Below, piece after piece: positions 32,498 to 41,014 of a stretch of 64,000 bases of DNA; the first letter of the stretch is position 1; every line of letters starts with the position of its first letter. The DNA comes from Corynebacterium sp. ACRPO. GTDB lineage: Bacteria > Actinomycetota > Actinomycetes > Mycobacteriales > Mycobacteriaceae. The DNA lies in NCBI RefSeq assembly GCF_022347205.1, contig NZ_JAKRNE010000010.1, forward strand, positions 26,095 through 90,094. Direction: 5' to 3'. Under the pieces are notes generated by a model. It was not told the DNA's origin and made no database searches. It worked only from the letters and a program-made list of their open reading frames with translations. A program made the translations under genes and the position numbers.

Positions 32498-33070
32498 TTA
32501 CACTGCAAGCAAGATCGCAATTCCCAGTAGAATGAGGACCGTGGGAAACAGCACGCTTTCCCACTTTTCCAGTGCTTCTGCAATGCCCGGCCGCGTGGCC
32601 ACAAACCGCGCTGCCCGCACTAGGGGCGCCACGAGGATTAAAAAGACCACGCAATAGATCGCTACCTCAGCCGGCGTAGAGGTGGTAAACACTGGTACAT
32701 AGACGCCGATATTGTCGCCACCGTTGGCAAAAGTCACCCCGGCTACCACCAGGGCGCTCAGCCTTTTACCCGAAACGTCCTCATCGTCGTCCTCACCCCG
32801 GAATGCTTGCCACGCTGCCCATAGGCCTAAAAACAATGGAATGAGACCAAAGTAGCGAATCAATTCCTCAGGCAAAACAGCATTAAAGCCCAGCCCGACA
32901 ACGGCAGAGGCCGCTAGTATGCCGAGAAAACCCAAATACTGACCTAGCAGAATCGCGGGCGTCGTGCCCTTGCGTCCAGCTCCACGGGCGAAGAAGAGGG
33001 ACAACACCACAATGTCATCGATGTTGGTGGCCACGAATAGTCCAGTAGCCGCTGCGAGAGTAGTAAGCAC
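32498..33070 (-). CDS. cadD: CadD family cadmium resistance transporter
   Basis: A 190-residue membrane protein with about five to six helices. Two repeated signature blocks mark the family: ATNIDDIVVLSLFF (about 14-27) and FANGGDNIGVYVPVF (about 113-127). CadD proteins give cadmium resistance by efflux or binding. Start is GTG with GTAGGAAA upstream. A perfect 18-bp palindrome lies 18 bp before the start and is the likely operator; no cadC/ArsR repressor gene lies next to it. Confidence 0.88.
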   Translation of the reverse strand: MLTTLAAATGLFVATNIDDIVVLSLFFARGAGRKGTTPAILLGQYLGFLGILAASAVVGLGFNAVLPEELIRYFGLIPLFLGLWAAWQAFRGEDDDEDVSGKRLSALVVAGVTFANGGDNIGVYVPVFTTSTPAEVAIYCVVFLILVAPLVRAARFVATRPGIAEALEKWESVLFPTVLILLGIAILLAV

Positions 33071-33087
33071 TTTCCTACCTTACCGCG

Positions 33088-33105
33088 TCATGACACTTGT
33101 CATGA
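33088..33105. promoter_or_regulatory. Palindromic operator candidate upstream of cadD
   Basis: TCATGACA, CT, TGTCATGA: perfect 8-bp arms with a 2-bp centre, in the cadD promoter region, 57 bp from the divergent ABC transporter start. Confidence 0.6.
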
Positions 33106-33161
33106 AAATGTGCTGACAGATCCTATTCATCATTTTTGCTGGCTACGGATACTTTCCAGGT

Positions 33162-34085
33162 ATGAGAACTACAGATCCATCAACCGCACAACCGCTGGCT
33201 ATAGACGTATCCGGAGTCAGTAAAACCTTCGCCACGAGATCCTCCCATCCCGTCCATGCGCTCAGCGAAATTTCCTTCAGCATCGCCCAAGGCGAGATCG
33301 TAGGCCTACTAGGAACCAATGGAGCAGGCAAAACCACCCTTTTTGACCTCATCCTCGGGCTCACCACACCCACCTCCGGCAGCGTTTCCGTGCTTGGACA
33401 CACACCGCACACCGCGATCCGCGCGGCACAGATTGGCGCCGTGCTGCAAACCGGTGGCCTGCTACCCGAGCTCACAGTCTTGGACACCCTAAAGATGATT
33501 TCCTCTACCTTTCCCCATCCCCTTCCCATCGGAGAAGTTGCCAAACAAGCAGACCTAGACCGGATCCTGCACCGCCCAGTAGGAAAATGCTCTGGTGGCG
33601 AGCAACAACGCGTGCGATTCGCCCTCGCTCTTTTAGGCAATCCCCACATTTTATTGCTCGATGAGCCTACAGCTGGCATGGATGCTCAAGCGCGCCACGA
33701 GTTCTGGTCCACCATGCACAGACAAGCAGAACAGGGACGCACCATTGTCTTCGCTACGCACTACCTCGAAGAGGCAGACAATTTTGCAGCAAGGATAATC
33801 CTCCTGCATGAAGGAAAGCTGCGCGCAGATGCTCAGGCCACAGAACTGCGCGAACAGTCAGGCAAGCGCATAGTCGAGGCAAAGTTCGACGGCACACCTT
33901 TAAATGCGAAAGAGCTACCCACCGTCGCCGAGATTTCCTTGTCTGGCACTCACGCCCGGATGACCACCCGTGACTCCGATGTACTTGCGAATTACCTTCT
34001 CAATCACACCACGGCCCATGACCTGACTATTCGCAAACACTCCTTAGAGGACGCATTTCTTGCTTTGACAGCGTCCCAGTCCTAG
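33162..34085 (+). CDS. ABC transporter ATP-binding protein (DrrA-like)
   Basis: A 307-residue ATPase: Walker A GTNGAGKTT, Q-loop in VLQTGG, signature CSGGEQQRV, Walker B ILLLDEPTAGMD, switch His in FATHYLEEAD. The C-terminal ~90 residues form the extra domain typical of drug/lipid/lantibiotic exporters. TACTTT lies 6 nt before the ATG. It works with the next gene as an ABC-2 exporter, with a sensor kinase and response regulator in the same operon. Confidence 0.93.
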   Translation: MRTTDPSTAQPLAIDVSGVSKTFATRSSHPVHALSEISFSIAQGEIVGLLGTNGAGKTTLFDLILGLTTPTSGSVSVLGHTPHTAIRAAQIGAVLQTGGLLPELTVLDTLKMISSTFPHPLPIGEVAKQADLDRILHRPVGKCSGGEQQRVRFALALLGNPHILLLDEPTAGMDAQARHEFWSTMHRQAEQGRTIVFATHYLEEADNFAARIILLHEGKLRADAQATELREQSGKRIVEAKFDGTPLNAKELPTVAEISLSGTHARMTTRDSDVLANYLLNHTTAHDLTIRKHSLEDAFLALTASQS

Positions 34086-34124
34086 CCCGTCGCTCCGTTG
34101 GCTACTTCGCGAAAGGAACATGCC

Positions 34125-34916
34125 ATGACCACACAAGCTGCAACGACCAGTGCGCGCACTCTCCGGTTTGCCACTCACAACCTGCTGCGCCTTCGTCGCA
34201 ACCTTACTCCCCTCTTTTTCAGCACCATCTTGCCGGTATTTTTTTACCTCCTCTTTGGCACCATGATGGATTTTGGTGATGCCCCCTTTAAAGGAGGAAA
34301 CTTCGCCGCCTTAGAGATGATCAGCATGGCCCTTTACGGCGGCGTGGCAGGTTCCGTATCTGCCGCTGGCTCCGCCGTAACAGATGCGAAGACTGGGTGG
34401 GCGCGTCAATTAGCCCTCACTCCCCTGCACCCACGACAGCTTCTGTGGGCAAACCTCATATCAATCGGCTTTCAGGCACTGCTCCCCATCACCGCGGTAT
34501 TTATCACCGGCGCCGTGACACAAGCCTCGATGCAACCACACCAGTGGATTTTAGCCTTCATCGCTTGCGTCCTAGTTTCCATTCCCTTTGGCTTTTATGG
34601 CTTGGTGTGGGCCATGGCTTTGCCCACCGACAATTCTGTCGCAATCGCCTCGACCTCCGTTGTCCTCTTCCTCTTTGCCGCCAATGTATTCACTCCACTT
34701 ACTGAGCCGCTGATGGAATTGGGCCGCTTCACTCCCCTCTTTGGCCCGGTTGTGCTCGCCCAGTGGCCCCTTGCAGAAGGCATGCAGTTTCTTAGCGGGG
34801 AGGAAGGCACCGTGTCGCACCCCATGTGGGCCGCATGGTTAAACTTCGCGGTATGGACGACCATCTTTCTCGCCGCTTGCCTGGTGCTGCGCTCCCGCGA
34901 CAAGGCGCGCCGTTAA
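34125..34916 (+). CDS. ABC-2 type transporter permease
   Basis: A 263-residue permease with six predicted membrane helices; the first follows an amphipathic start (NLLRLRRNLTPLFF). ATG 34125 has GAAAGGA at 8 nt. The stop TAA shares its last base with the start of the kinase gene (TAATG), so the transporter and regulator are cotranslated. The substrate is unknown; kinase-linked ABC-2 pairs often respond to membrane-active antibiotics or membrane fluidity. Confidence 0.9.
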   Translation: MTTQAATTSARTLRFATHNLLRLRRNLTPLFFSTILPVFFYLLFGTMMDFGDAPFKGGNFAALEMISMALYGGVAGSVSAAGSAVTDAKTGWARQLALTPLHPRQLLWANLISIGFQALLPITAVFITGAVTQASMQPHQWILAFIACVLVSIPFGFYGLVWAMALPTDNSVAIASTSVVLFLFAANVFTPLTEPLMELGRFTPLFGPVVLAQWPLAEGMQFLSGEEGTVSHPMWAAWLNFAVWTTIFLAACLVLRSRDKARR

Positions 34917-36061
34917 TGGGCCCCTTTCGCGATCCGTGGCGCGGTTTTAGCCTTAATAGCGCTCTTTTTGCCAGCGTATGGTTGGTCTTCCTCGTTCCCG
35001 GGTTGGTGATGACCTTTGCCGCGCCGGGCACGACGCTCGTTGAACGAATTGGGGCTTCTGCGTGCGTTTTAGCGTTTAGTGCTGTCTACTTCTTTTCTTT
35101 TGGCGCAGTGGGCTACTACCCACGCGGATGGCGGTTAGGACAGCGGATCGGGCTCTACTGGGTGTCACTCGCGGCCATTGCAGCGATATCAATTGGTTTC
35201 TTCGGGATAATAGCCGTCACGTTTGTGCCCTACCTTGCGGCGCTGCTCGGCTTTAACCTTCCGCTACGCCGAGCATTAGCGCTTACCCTGCTCGTGGGGA
35301 CCGTGCTCGCCACCACCACGTGGTTCTTCGCTCCTGAAAGCACCGGCTGGGCCCTGATAGTCCTTTTCGTCTGGCCAATACTACTAGTGCTGCTAGGTAC
35401 ATTTTCCCAGCGCGAAGATAGCCGCGCTGAATTGGAGCATGAATTGGACTTGGCACGCCAACGCGAGGATATCGCTACCGATGTTCACGATCTCTTGGGC
35501 CACTCTTTAACCGTTATCAACCTCAAATCAGAGCTTGCCCGCCGTCTAATAGATTCGGATCCGCAACGGGCGCAGCAGGAGCTCCAGGAGGTGAGCGCGC
35601 TGTCTCGGAGGGGCTTGGCGGAAGTCCGCTCCACAGTAACCCGGATGCGCATGCCCACTTTTGAAGGAGAAATCCACGCAGCCCAAAGGGCACTCGAGAC
35701 TGCAGGCATTGCATCGCACTTGCCATCTGCGGCCAAAAGTGCTGGGCTTTACGACGCCGAATTTTCCTGGGCCCTGCGCGAGCTAAGCACAAACGTGGTC
35801 CGCCACTCAGGCGCAGCGCACTGTTGGGTCCAGGTGACAGACCACCAACTCCAAGTGGTAGACGATGGCTGCGGGTTTGACGCTGACGAAAGTCTTTCTC
35901 GTGCCCACGGTGGGATTGTCGGTTTGCGCAAACGTATAACAGATGCGGGCGGACAGCTGCTCTTTGCGCACCGCAATGGCTGTACTTTGGCCTTGGTTAC
36001 TATGAATGGCGACACGGACTTTCTCCCTCTTACTACCGCCGGAGGCTCAGGCAATGACTAA
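34916..36061 (+). CDS. NarL-family sensor histidine kinase (DesK-like)
   Basis: A 381-residue kinase. Five or so N-terminal membrane helices (about 12-160) form a membrane-embedded sensor without a large outer loop. The HisKA_3 dimer helix carries the phospho-acceptor His191 (DVHDLLGHSLTVINLK), then the HATPase domain (RELSTNVVRHS, VVDDGCGFD, GGIVGLRKR). It overlaps the response regulator gene by 8 nt. Intramembrane sensing next to an ABC-2 exporter resembles DesKR- or LiaSR-type envelope-stress modules. Confidence 0.92.
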   Translation: MGPFRDPWRGFSLNSALFASVWLVFLVPGLVMTFAAPGTTLVERIGASACVLAFSAVYFFSFGAVGYYPRGWRLGQRIGLYWVSLAAIAAISIGFFGIIAVTFVPYLAALLGFNLPLRRALALTLLVGTVLATTTWFFAPESTGWALIVLFVWPILLVLLGTFSQREDSRAELEHELDLARQREDIATDVHDLLGHSLTVINLKSELARRLIDSDPQRAQQELQEVSALSRRGLAEVRSTVTRMRMPTFEGEIHAAQRALETAGIASHLPSAAKSAGLYDAEFSWALRELSTNVVRHSGAAHCWVQVTDHQLQVVDDGCGFDADESLSRAHGGIVGLRKRITDAGGQLLFAHRNGCTLALVTMNGDTDFLPLTTAGGSGND

Positions 36062-36662
36062 TCCCATCCGCGTTCTCATTGCTGAGGACCAATCATTGGT
36101 GCGTGGGGCGCTAGTTGCCCTCTTAGATACAGAGCCAGATATCAGCGTTGTGGCTGAGTGCGCAACGGGCGCGGAGGTTGCGGGGCTCGTCGCCAAGCAT
36201 GGCGTCGACGTTGCGCTACTTGATATTGAAATGCCCGGTAAGAACGGTCTTGATGCGGCCGCTGAACTTGAGAGCACGGGTTGCCGCAGCCTGATTGTCA
36301 CGACCTTTGGGCGCAGTGGCTACGTCAAACGTGCTTTGGAAACAGGCGTAGCTGGCTTCGTAGTCAAGGACACCCCACCCGAACAACTTGCCGAAGCCAT
36401 AAGGCGAGTGCACGCCGGTCTAAAGGTCATCGACCCTGCACTGGCCCAAGAGACTATTTTCACGCCCGACAATCCACTAACCGCACGCGAAAAGGAGATC
36501 GCATGTCATGTCTTGGAGGGAAGCGACACCCGCCAGATTGCCGGGCATCTTCACCTGAGCACTGGCACAGTGCGCAATATTGTCTCATCGCTCATCGCCA
36601 AGACAGGAACTGGGAACCGCTTTGAAGCAGCAACTACTGCACATGCCCAGGGATGGATATAG
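36054..36662 (+). CDS. NarL/LuxR-family response regulator
   Basis: A 202-residue regulator with a receiver domain (EDQ near residue 10, phospho-acceptor Asp57 in ALLDIEMPG, Lys in VVKDT) and a C-terminal LuxR-type helix-turn-helix (LTAREKEIACHVLEG, IAGHLHLSTGTVRNIVSSL). ATG 36054 with GGAGGC upstream lies inside the end of the kinase gene. It probably controls the ABC-2 operon it belongs to. Confidence 0.93.
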   Translation: MTNPIRVLIAEDQSLVRGALVALLDTEPDISVVAECATGAEVAGLVAKHGVDVALLDIEMPGKNGLDAAAELESTGCRSLIVTTFGRSGYVKRALETGVAGFVVKDTPPEQLAEAIRRVHAGLKVIDPALAQETIFTPDNPLTAREKEIACHVLEGSDTRQIAGHLHLSTGTVRNIVSSLIAKTGTGNRFEAATTAHAQGWI

Positions 36663-36666
36663 AAAA

Positions 36667-36704
36667 AGGAAGCCCACTGCGCGGCCCCTTTTGCTTGGCT
36701 TCCT
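36667..36704 (-). terminator. Terminator of the tandem TetR gene
   Basis: Arms AGGAAGCC / GGCTTCCT; on the minus strand the stem is followed by TTTTCT. It overlaps the stop codon by two bases and also closes the two-component operon from the other side. Confidence 0.65.
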
Positions 36705-38085
36705 ATTCTGGCTGCTTTAGCTCAAGAACATTGACCATGCCCTGAATGACTACGTCCATCACCTTGGAAGCTAGGTTGAAGTAGAAATCAGCCGAGTGAT
36801 AGCGCAGGGCTCCTACAGTACTCAACTGCGAGAGGCCGTGGATGGAGGCCCACAGCGCCGCAATCTGGGTAAAGAGAATCCATGGAGATCGTGGCCCATT
36901 CGACTCGGAAATGGCATCGCGCACCAGATTCATGATGTAGGTAAAGGCCTTACCCATATCAAATGGCTGCTCAGTATCGCCGGACTCTTCGAAAGAGACG
37001 GGGACAATCGAGCGGCTTGATACTTCGATAAGGGCGACGAAGCCGACGGGGTCTTCCAGCGCATACTCCAAATATCCGAAGCCGGTTGCCTTAATATAAT
37101 CCAGCCCGTGGGATCCTTCTGGCACGGCCTGGTTCTGGCGCATGATCGCTAGCGTATTGGCTTCATCCAAAGACTCTTCCAAAGAACGCAGCAGGTGAGA
37201 ATTACCATCGAAAAGATGCTCTGCGTCTGCCAAATCTACACCTGCTCGGGCAGCAGCTGAGCCGAGATGCAAGCTAGGCAGACCGTTATAGACAATCTCT
37301 TCGGCCGCACCACGGAAGATAGCTGCACGCTTTTCCTCAGCCGTAGACTTTGGCATGTCCTTTGCTGCTGTAGTAAACGGTTCCGCTGGACCGCCAACGA
37401 GTGCTAGCGGTTCAAAGGGCGCAATCTCCCCGTCACGCAAGCTATCTTCCAACCCAGAAAATAAAGTCTCAATGCAAGCATTGAAGGTCTGCTTCTTCGC
37501 CGTGGGCGAGAGATGACGCATAATGCCGAACGTGGCCAAGTGAGTAATACCCTGCAACTCAGACAAGAAAGTAAGTGTTTGAATCACTACCAAGCGGTGA
37601 TCAAAATCGCCGCGTGCTGCAATGGCGGCTTCCCGCATGTGTTCAAGCATCCAGCGGAAGGCGGGCGGGAAGGCATCAAAGCTTTTCGCCTCTTCGATGC
37701 CGTCCTCAAAGTTGGGAAAGCTCGTTGCCGTCTCGCCGTTGTTATAAGCGGCGAAGTAAGTGGGGTTATCAACAGCCAAGTTGAAGTAGACCTTGGCAGA
37801 TTCGCAAAGTTTCTGGATCGCGGTCGCGTCATCCGGCAAATTATCGAGTGCCTCGTAGGACGCTACTCGGAGACGCTCATCCAAGAACCGGCTGGTTTGA
37901 ATGAAAAGGTCGTGGTCATCTTCAAAGAAGGACTTAGCTTCATCGACTGGAACAGCGATCTGCTCCGCCACAGCACAAACCTTTAAAGCGTCGCACCCAC
38001 CCTTAGCCAAGATACGGGCACTCTGCTCCAACAAACGCTGCTTAGTGGAGCCCGCATGGGAAACGGTGCCTTCAAGATTGTTCAC
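36703..38085 (-). CDS. Tandem-duplicated TetR-like transcriptional regulator (single-chain dimer)
   Basis: A 460-residue protein made of two TetR-like units. Unit 1 (about 1-230): helix-turn-helix region TKQRLLEQSARILAKGG ... VCAVAEQIAVPVDEAKSFFED, then a ligand domain ending ITHLATFGIMRHLSPTAK. Unit 2 (about 250-460): KRAAIFRGAAEEIVYNGL ... SAAARAGVDLADAEHLFDGN, then WASIHGLSQLSTVGALRYHS. The equal order and spacing argue for an internal duplication. GTG 38085 is chosen because TAGGAT stands 7 nt upstream. TetR proteins act as dimers, so one chain could act as a pseudo-symmetric monomer. Target genes are unknown. Confidence 0.8.
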   Translation of the reverse strand: MNNLEGTVSHAGSTKQRLLEQSARILAKGGCDALKVCAVAEQIAVPVDEAKSFFEDDHDLFIQTSRFLDERLRVASYEALDNLPDDATAIQKLCESAKVYFNLAVDNPTYFAAYNNGETATSFPNFEDGIEEAKSFDAFPPAFRWMLEHMREAAIAARGDFDHRLVVIQTLTFLSELQGITHLATFGIMRHLSPTAKKQTFNACIETLFSGLEDSLRDGEIAPFEPLALVGGPAEPFTTAAKDMPKSTAEEKRAAIFRGAAEEIVYNGLPSLHLGSAAARAGVDLADAEHLFDGNSHLLRSLEESLDEANTLAIMRQNQAVPEGSHGLDYIKATGFGYLEYALEDPVGFVALIEVSSRSIVPVSFEESGDTEQPFDMGKAFTYIMNLVRDAISESNGPRSPWILFTQIAALWASIHGLSQLSTVGALRYHSADFYFNLASKVMDVVIQGMVNVLELKQPE

Positions 38086-38092
38086 AAATATA

Positions 38093-38098
38093 ATCCTA
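38093..38098 (-). promoter_or_regulatory. -10 hexamer, leaderless promoter of the tandem TetR gene
   Basis: Minus-strand TAGGAT, 7 nt before GTG 38085. Confidence 0.5.
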
Positions 38099-38215
38099 GC
38101 GATTTCATGCAGAATTGCTTGGGATACGTTCACTCTATAAGTTGAGTCACCCACAAAAAGGTGGGAGCACCAGAATAGACCTTTGCCAGCTTTATGCCGC
38201 TGGTCTTTATATAGC

Positions 38216-38249
38216 TTTGGCCCCCAGCCCGCAAGGGCTGGGGGCCAAA
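38216..38249 (-). terminator. Strong hairpin after the small antitoxin-like gene
   Basis: A perfect 15-bp stem (TTTGGCCCCCAGCCC / GGGCTGGGGGCCAAA) with a 4-nt loop. No T-run follows on either strand, but its stability suggests a transcript end. Confidence 0.6.
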
Positions 38250-38289
38250 ATAGAAGGTAGCCATTCGCCCTTTAAGTGGGCGAAGCTAT

Positions 38290-38463
38290 TTACTCGTTAC
38301 CGAGCTTTCCGTCAGCTGCGTCACGAGCCTTGTCGATCTGGTCAGCCTTGTCTTCGCCCAGCTTGCCCTTAGCTGCCTCAGCTGCCTTGTCCAAGCCCTT
38401 GTCGCTGAGCTCTTCGCCCTTGTCGGAGTTCAGCGCGTCCTTTGCCTTATCGAAGATACCCAT
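38290..38463 (-). CDS. Small Rv0909/MT0933-like antitoxin-family protein
   Basis: A 57-residue, highly charged helical protein (MGIFDKAKDALNSDKGEEL ... DKADQIDKARDAADGKLG). The repeated DKA-type pattern resembles the MT0933 antitoxin family and CsbD-like stress proteins. ATG 38463 has GAAAGGAT upstream. No toxin gene is adjacent, so an antitoxin role is doubtful. The 335 bp upstream to the methyltransferase gene (38464-38798) holds the promoters of both genes and nothing else I can support. Confidence 0.7.
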   Translation of the reverse strand: MGIFDKAKDALNSDKGEELSDKGLDKAAEAAKGKLGEDKADQIDKARDAADGKLGNE

Positions 38464-38744
38464 GTGGCTATCCTTTCTTCTAGTTCTAGCTTTATCTAAT
38501 AGCTGCCGTGTCCGGCAACACGCCCCAACGTACCGACACTTGAGCCAACATGCCACCGAAAAGTTCTTTAGGTCACTAGACCAAATAAGTTCTACTACTC
38601 CATATCCAAGTTGCCCTCAGGGGTATGTGGACACCCCCGCAGCCTAACGACCCCCCAATAGGGCCTACTGCTTTAGCCCGGCCCTAGCCATGCTTAAGGA
38701 AAAGCAGTGAAGTATTTTAGCCAAAGGCCAATTTTCCTAAGTCT

Positions 38745-38773
38745 TGCAAATGATAGCGTTAGACGGTATCGAC
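38745..38773 (+). promoter_or_regulatory. Promoter of the DNA methyltransferase gene
   Basis: -35 TTGCAA (38745-38750), 17-nt spacer, -10 TATCGA (38768-38773). Confidence 0.5.
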
Positions 38774-38798
38774 GATTCTCCGACGAAGGCACTGCACC

Positions 38799-40058
38799 AT
38801 GGCTTCCACTAACCCAGCACGACCATCTACTCCAGAGACGGGCATGGAATTCTTTGGCTTAGTATGGCCGGGCAAGGAGGCAGCTCGAGCAGCTGCTAGC
38901 ACCCCTCTGCCACGCCATTTCACGCGTGATTCTGCACTCAGTACAGCTGTCGGCGCTGACAACGCGATTATTGCCGCAGATAATCTTCCAGTACTTCAGG
39001 AACTTGCCAGCCGCGGAGAGCTCTTTGACGTCATTTACATAGATCCTCCCTATAACACCGGAAAAGACTTTGTCTACCGCGACAATTACCGTTTGCGCCG
39101 GCAGATGCGCTCGGGGAGCTATGCAGAGTGGCACTCGCAATGGTTGTCTATGATGCTTCCCCGGCTCATCTTGGCCCGGCAAGTATTGTCAACAAATGGT
39201 TTTATTTTCGTATCCATTGGAGAGGACGAAGTAGCCAATACCCGCAAGGTACTCGATGAAGTTTTTGGAGAGGAGTGCTTTGCCGGCCAATTGATTTGGA
39301 AAAAGGCAGGAACCGGAAAGAATGATTCTAAGTACGCGGTGGTAGAGCACGAATATATTCTGTGCTACGCCCGTACTCCTGATAACCCTGGATTCAATGT
39401 CGATCTCCTTGGCCACACTTCCACCAAATACAACCATGAGGATGACAAGGGGAAATACTCCTTGGTGCGGTTGGACTCTAAAACCCTTGGGTACCTTCCC
39501 TCCCTCGACTTCCCTATCTCCGGGCCCGATGGCAAGGAATATTGGCCGGACCAGCCGGTGGGAAAAGAAAAAGTCGCCCGTTGGCGCTGGGGCCGAGATA
39601 TGGTTGAACAGCGCTTCGATGAGCTCGTCTTCCGCCGAGGGTTTGTTTATACCAAGAACTATCAGAAGGTGGGAGCGCGCCCACGCTCCATCTTGGACGG
39701 CGAGCGATTTGGGGTGACCCGCACTGGCCGGCGCGATGCTGAAGACGTCATGGGGCTAGAGGGCATTTTCGAGTTTCCCAAACCGGTGCGCTTGATTAAG
39801 CACCTCATTTCCATTGCAGGTGGAAAGGATGCGCGCGTCCTCGACTTTTTCGCGGGCTCTGGCACCACTGCCCAGGCGGTGGTGGAACTCAATAGCGACG
39901 ATGGGGGCACTCGGTCTTTTCACCTTGTGCAAATACCAGAGCCAACCTCCCCGCGTAGCGCTGCTCATCGCGCGGGCTTTTCTACCGTTGCAGATATTTG
40001 CATTGAAAGGGTGCGCAAGGTCCCAGGCGCTACCTTTCATGTCTACAGACCGGACTAA
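38799..40058 (+). CDS. Orphan site-specific DNA methyltransferase (adenine, type III Mod-like)
   Basis: A 419-residue N6-adenine or N4-cytosine methyltransferase of the beta class: catalytic motif IV DPPYNTGKDF (about 84-93) comes before SAM motif I DFFAGSGTTAQAV (about 348-360), with the target-recognition region between them. It is shorter than a usual type III Mod subunit. No restriction endonuclease gene is adjacent, so it may regulate gene expression or be a relic of a restriction system. GAAGG lies 10 nt before the ATG. Its stop overlaps the convergent esterase gene by 4 nt. Confidence 0.9.
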   Translation: MASTNPARPSTPETGMEFFGLVWPGKEAARAAASTPLPRHFTRDSALSTAVGADNAIIAADNLPVLQELASRGELFDVIYIDPPYNTGKDFVYRDNYRLRRQMRSGSYAEWHSQWLSMMLPRLILARQVLSTNGFIFVSIGEDEVANTRKVLDEVFGEECFAGQLIWKKAGTGKNDSKYAVVEHEYILCYARTPDNPGFNVDLLGHTSTKYNHEDDKGKYSLVRLDSKTLGYLPSLDFPISGPDGKEYWPDQPVGKEKVARWRWGRDMVEQRFDELVFRRGFVYTKNYQKVGARPRSILDGERFGVTRTGRRDAEDVMGLEGIFEFPKPVRLIKHLISIAGGKDARVLDFFAGSGTTAQAVVELNSDDGGTRSFHLVQIPEPTSPRSAAHRAGFSTVADICIERVRKVPGATFHVYRPD

Positions 40059-41014
40059 GTCTGTGCGGTACCGGACGGGCGCCCGGGAATGCCGAAGAAG
40101 TCTAGGACGCGGTCGGTAGCGAAGAATTTGCCAACCTCATTGTGCGTGTCTGCTGTACCACCTGGCCATACGTGTGAGCCTCCGGCGATACGGATGTGTT
40201 CAAGTGGTGCGGTACAGCCGCTCCACTTCATATCGAGTGCATTGTTGACTAGGCGGGTCGTGTCGACCTTGGTAGAGCAACCATTACGTTTACGGTCCTG
40301 TTCCAGCACGGATTCCACGGAGTAGTACTTGGTCTTGTGGCGCGTTCCTCCGTAATAGCCCACCACGGGGTCCACTGTGCCATGCATGTCCAATCGCCCC
40401 ACGGGCGAATGAGCGCAGTCTTTAAGAATATCTTTGTAGTAGGCAGCGGAAACGGTAGCTACGGACTTGAAGACATCGGGCATCTGACAGGCCAGGTAGG
40501 CGGCAAACCCGCCGCCGTTTGACATGCCGGTAGCAAAAATCCGGGAGTCATCTACCCGATACGTTGCTCGCACGGCATCAATGATGTCGCGAACAAATTT
40601 CTTGTCTTCTGCCGTTGATGTCTTGGCATAGGGAGCAGGGCTCCAAGCCTTCTTTTTACCTTCTGCGAAAACGGTGATGGCATCAGCGGCATCGAGGCGG
40701 GAATAGCCGCGGAGATTCTCGGCAGATTGTCCCCAGCCTGGAAAGGCCAGGACCATGGGCCACTTTTTCTCCCCGGTGTAGTCTTTGGGCACGCTGAGGA
40801 TGAAGGAACGGCCCGAGGGAAGATTAACGGTGGTATAGCTTCCTGGCTCGGGTCCGCTCAGCGGTGCGGAGGTTGGGATCCCTAGGTTTTTCGTCTCGGT
40901 TGGGACTGCTTGGGGCACGGAGTCAGGCGAATCGGCCGAACATGATGCGCCGGCAACCGCAAGGAAAATCACTGCTACCGCACCAACCAGGGCCCGTAGC
41001 GACCTCGCGTTCAT
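40055..41014 (-). CDS. Lipoprotein esterase (PHB-depolymerase / LpqC-like)
   Basis: A 319-residue alpha/beta hydrolase anchored as a lipoprotein: signal helix (about 6-23) and lipobox VAGASC with the lipidated Cys near 25. Catalytic triad: Ser in GMSNGGG, Asp in MHGTVDPVV, His in GGSHVWPG. The family covers short-chain PHB depolymerases and feruloyl/acetylxylan-type esterases acting outside the membrane. ATG 41014 overlaps the stop of the upstream ABC gene (ATGA) and has AAGGGA upstream, so it is the third gene of the ABC operon. Confidence 0.88.
   Translation of the reverse strand: MNARSLRALVGAVAVIFLAVAGASCSADSPDSVPQAVPTETKNLGIPTSAPLSGPEPGSYTTVNLPSGRSFILSVPKDYTGEKKWPMVLAFPGWGQSAENLRGYSRLDAADAITVFAEGKKKAWSPAPYAKTSTAEDKKFVRDIIDAVRATYRVDDSRIFATGMSNGGGFAAYLACQMPDVFKSVATVSAAYYKDILKDCAHSPVGRLDMHGTVDPVVGYYGGTRHKTKYYSVESVLEQDRKRNGCSTKVDTTRLVNNALDMKWSGCTAPLEHIRIAGGSHVWPGGTADTHNEVGKFFATDRVLDFFGIPGRPSGTAQT

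Noticed and set aside
38464..38798. Possible toxin gene partner for the antitoxin-like small gene
   Set aside because: No open frame with a start and ribosome-binding site is present; only promoter-like sequence is seen.
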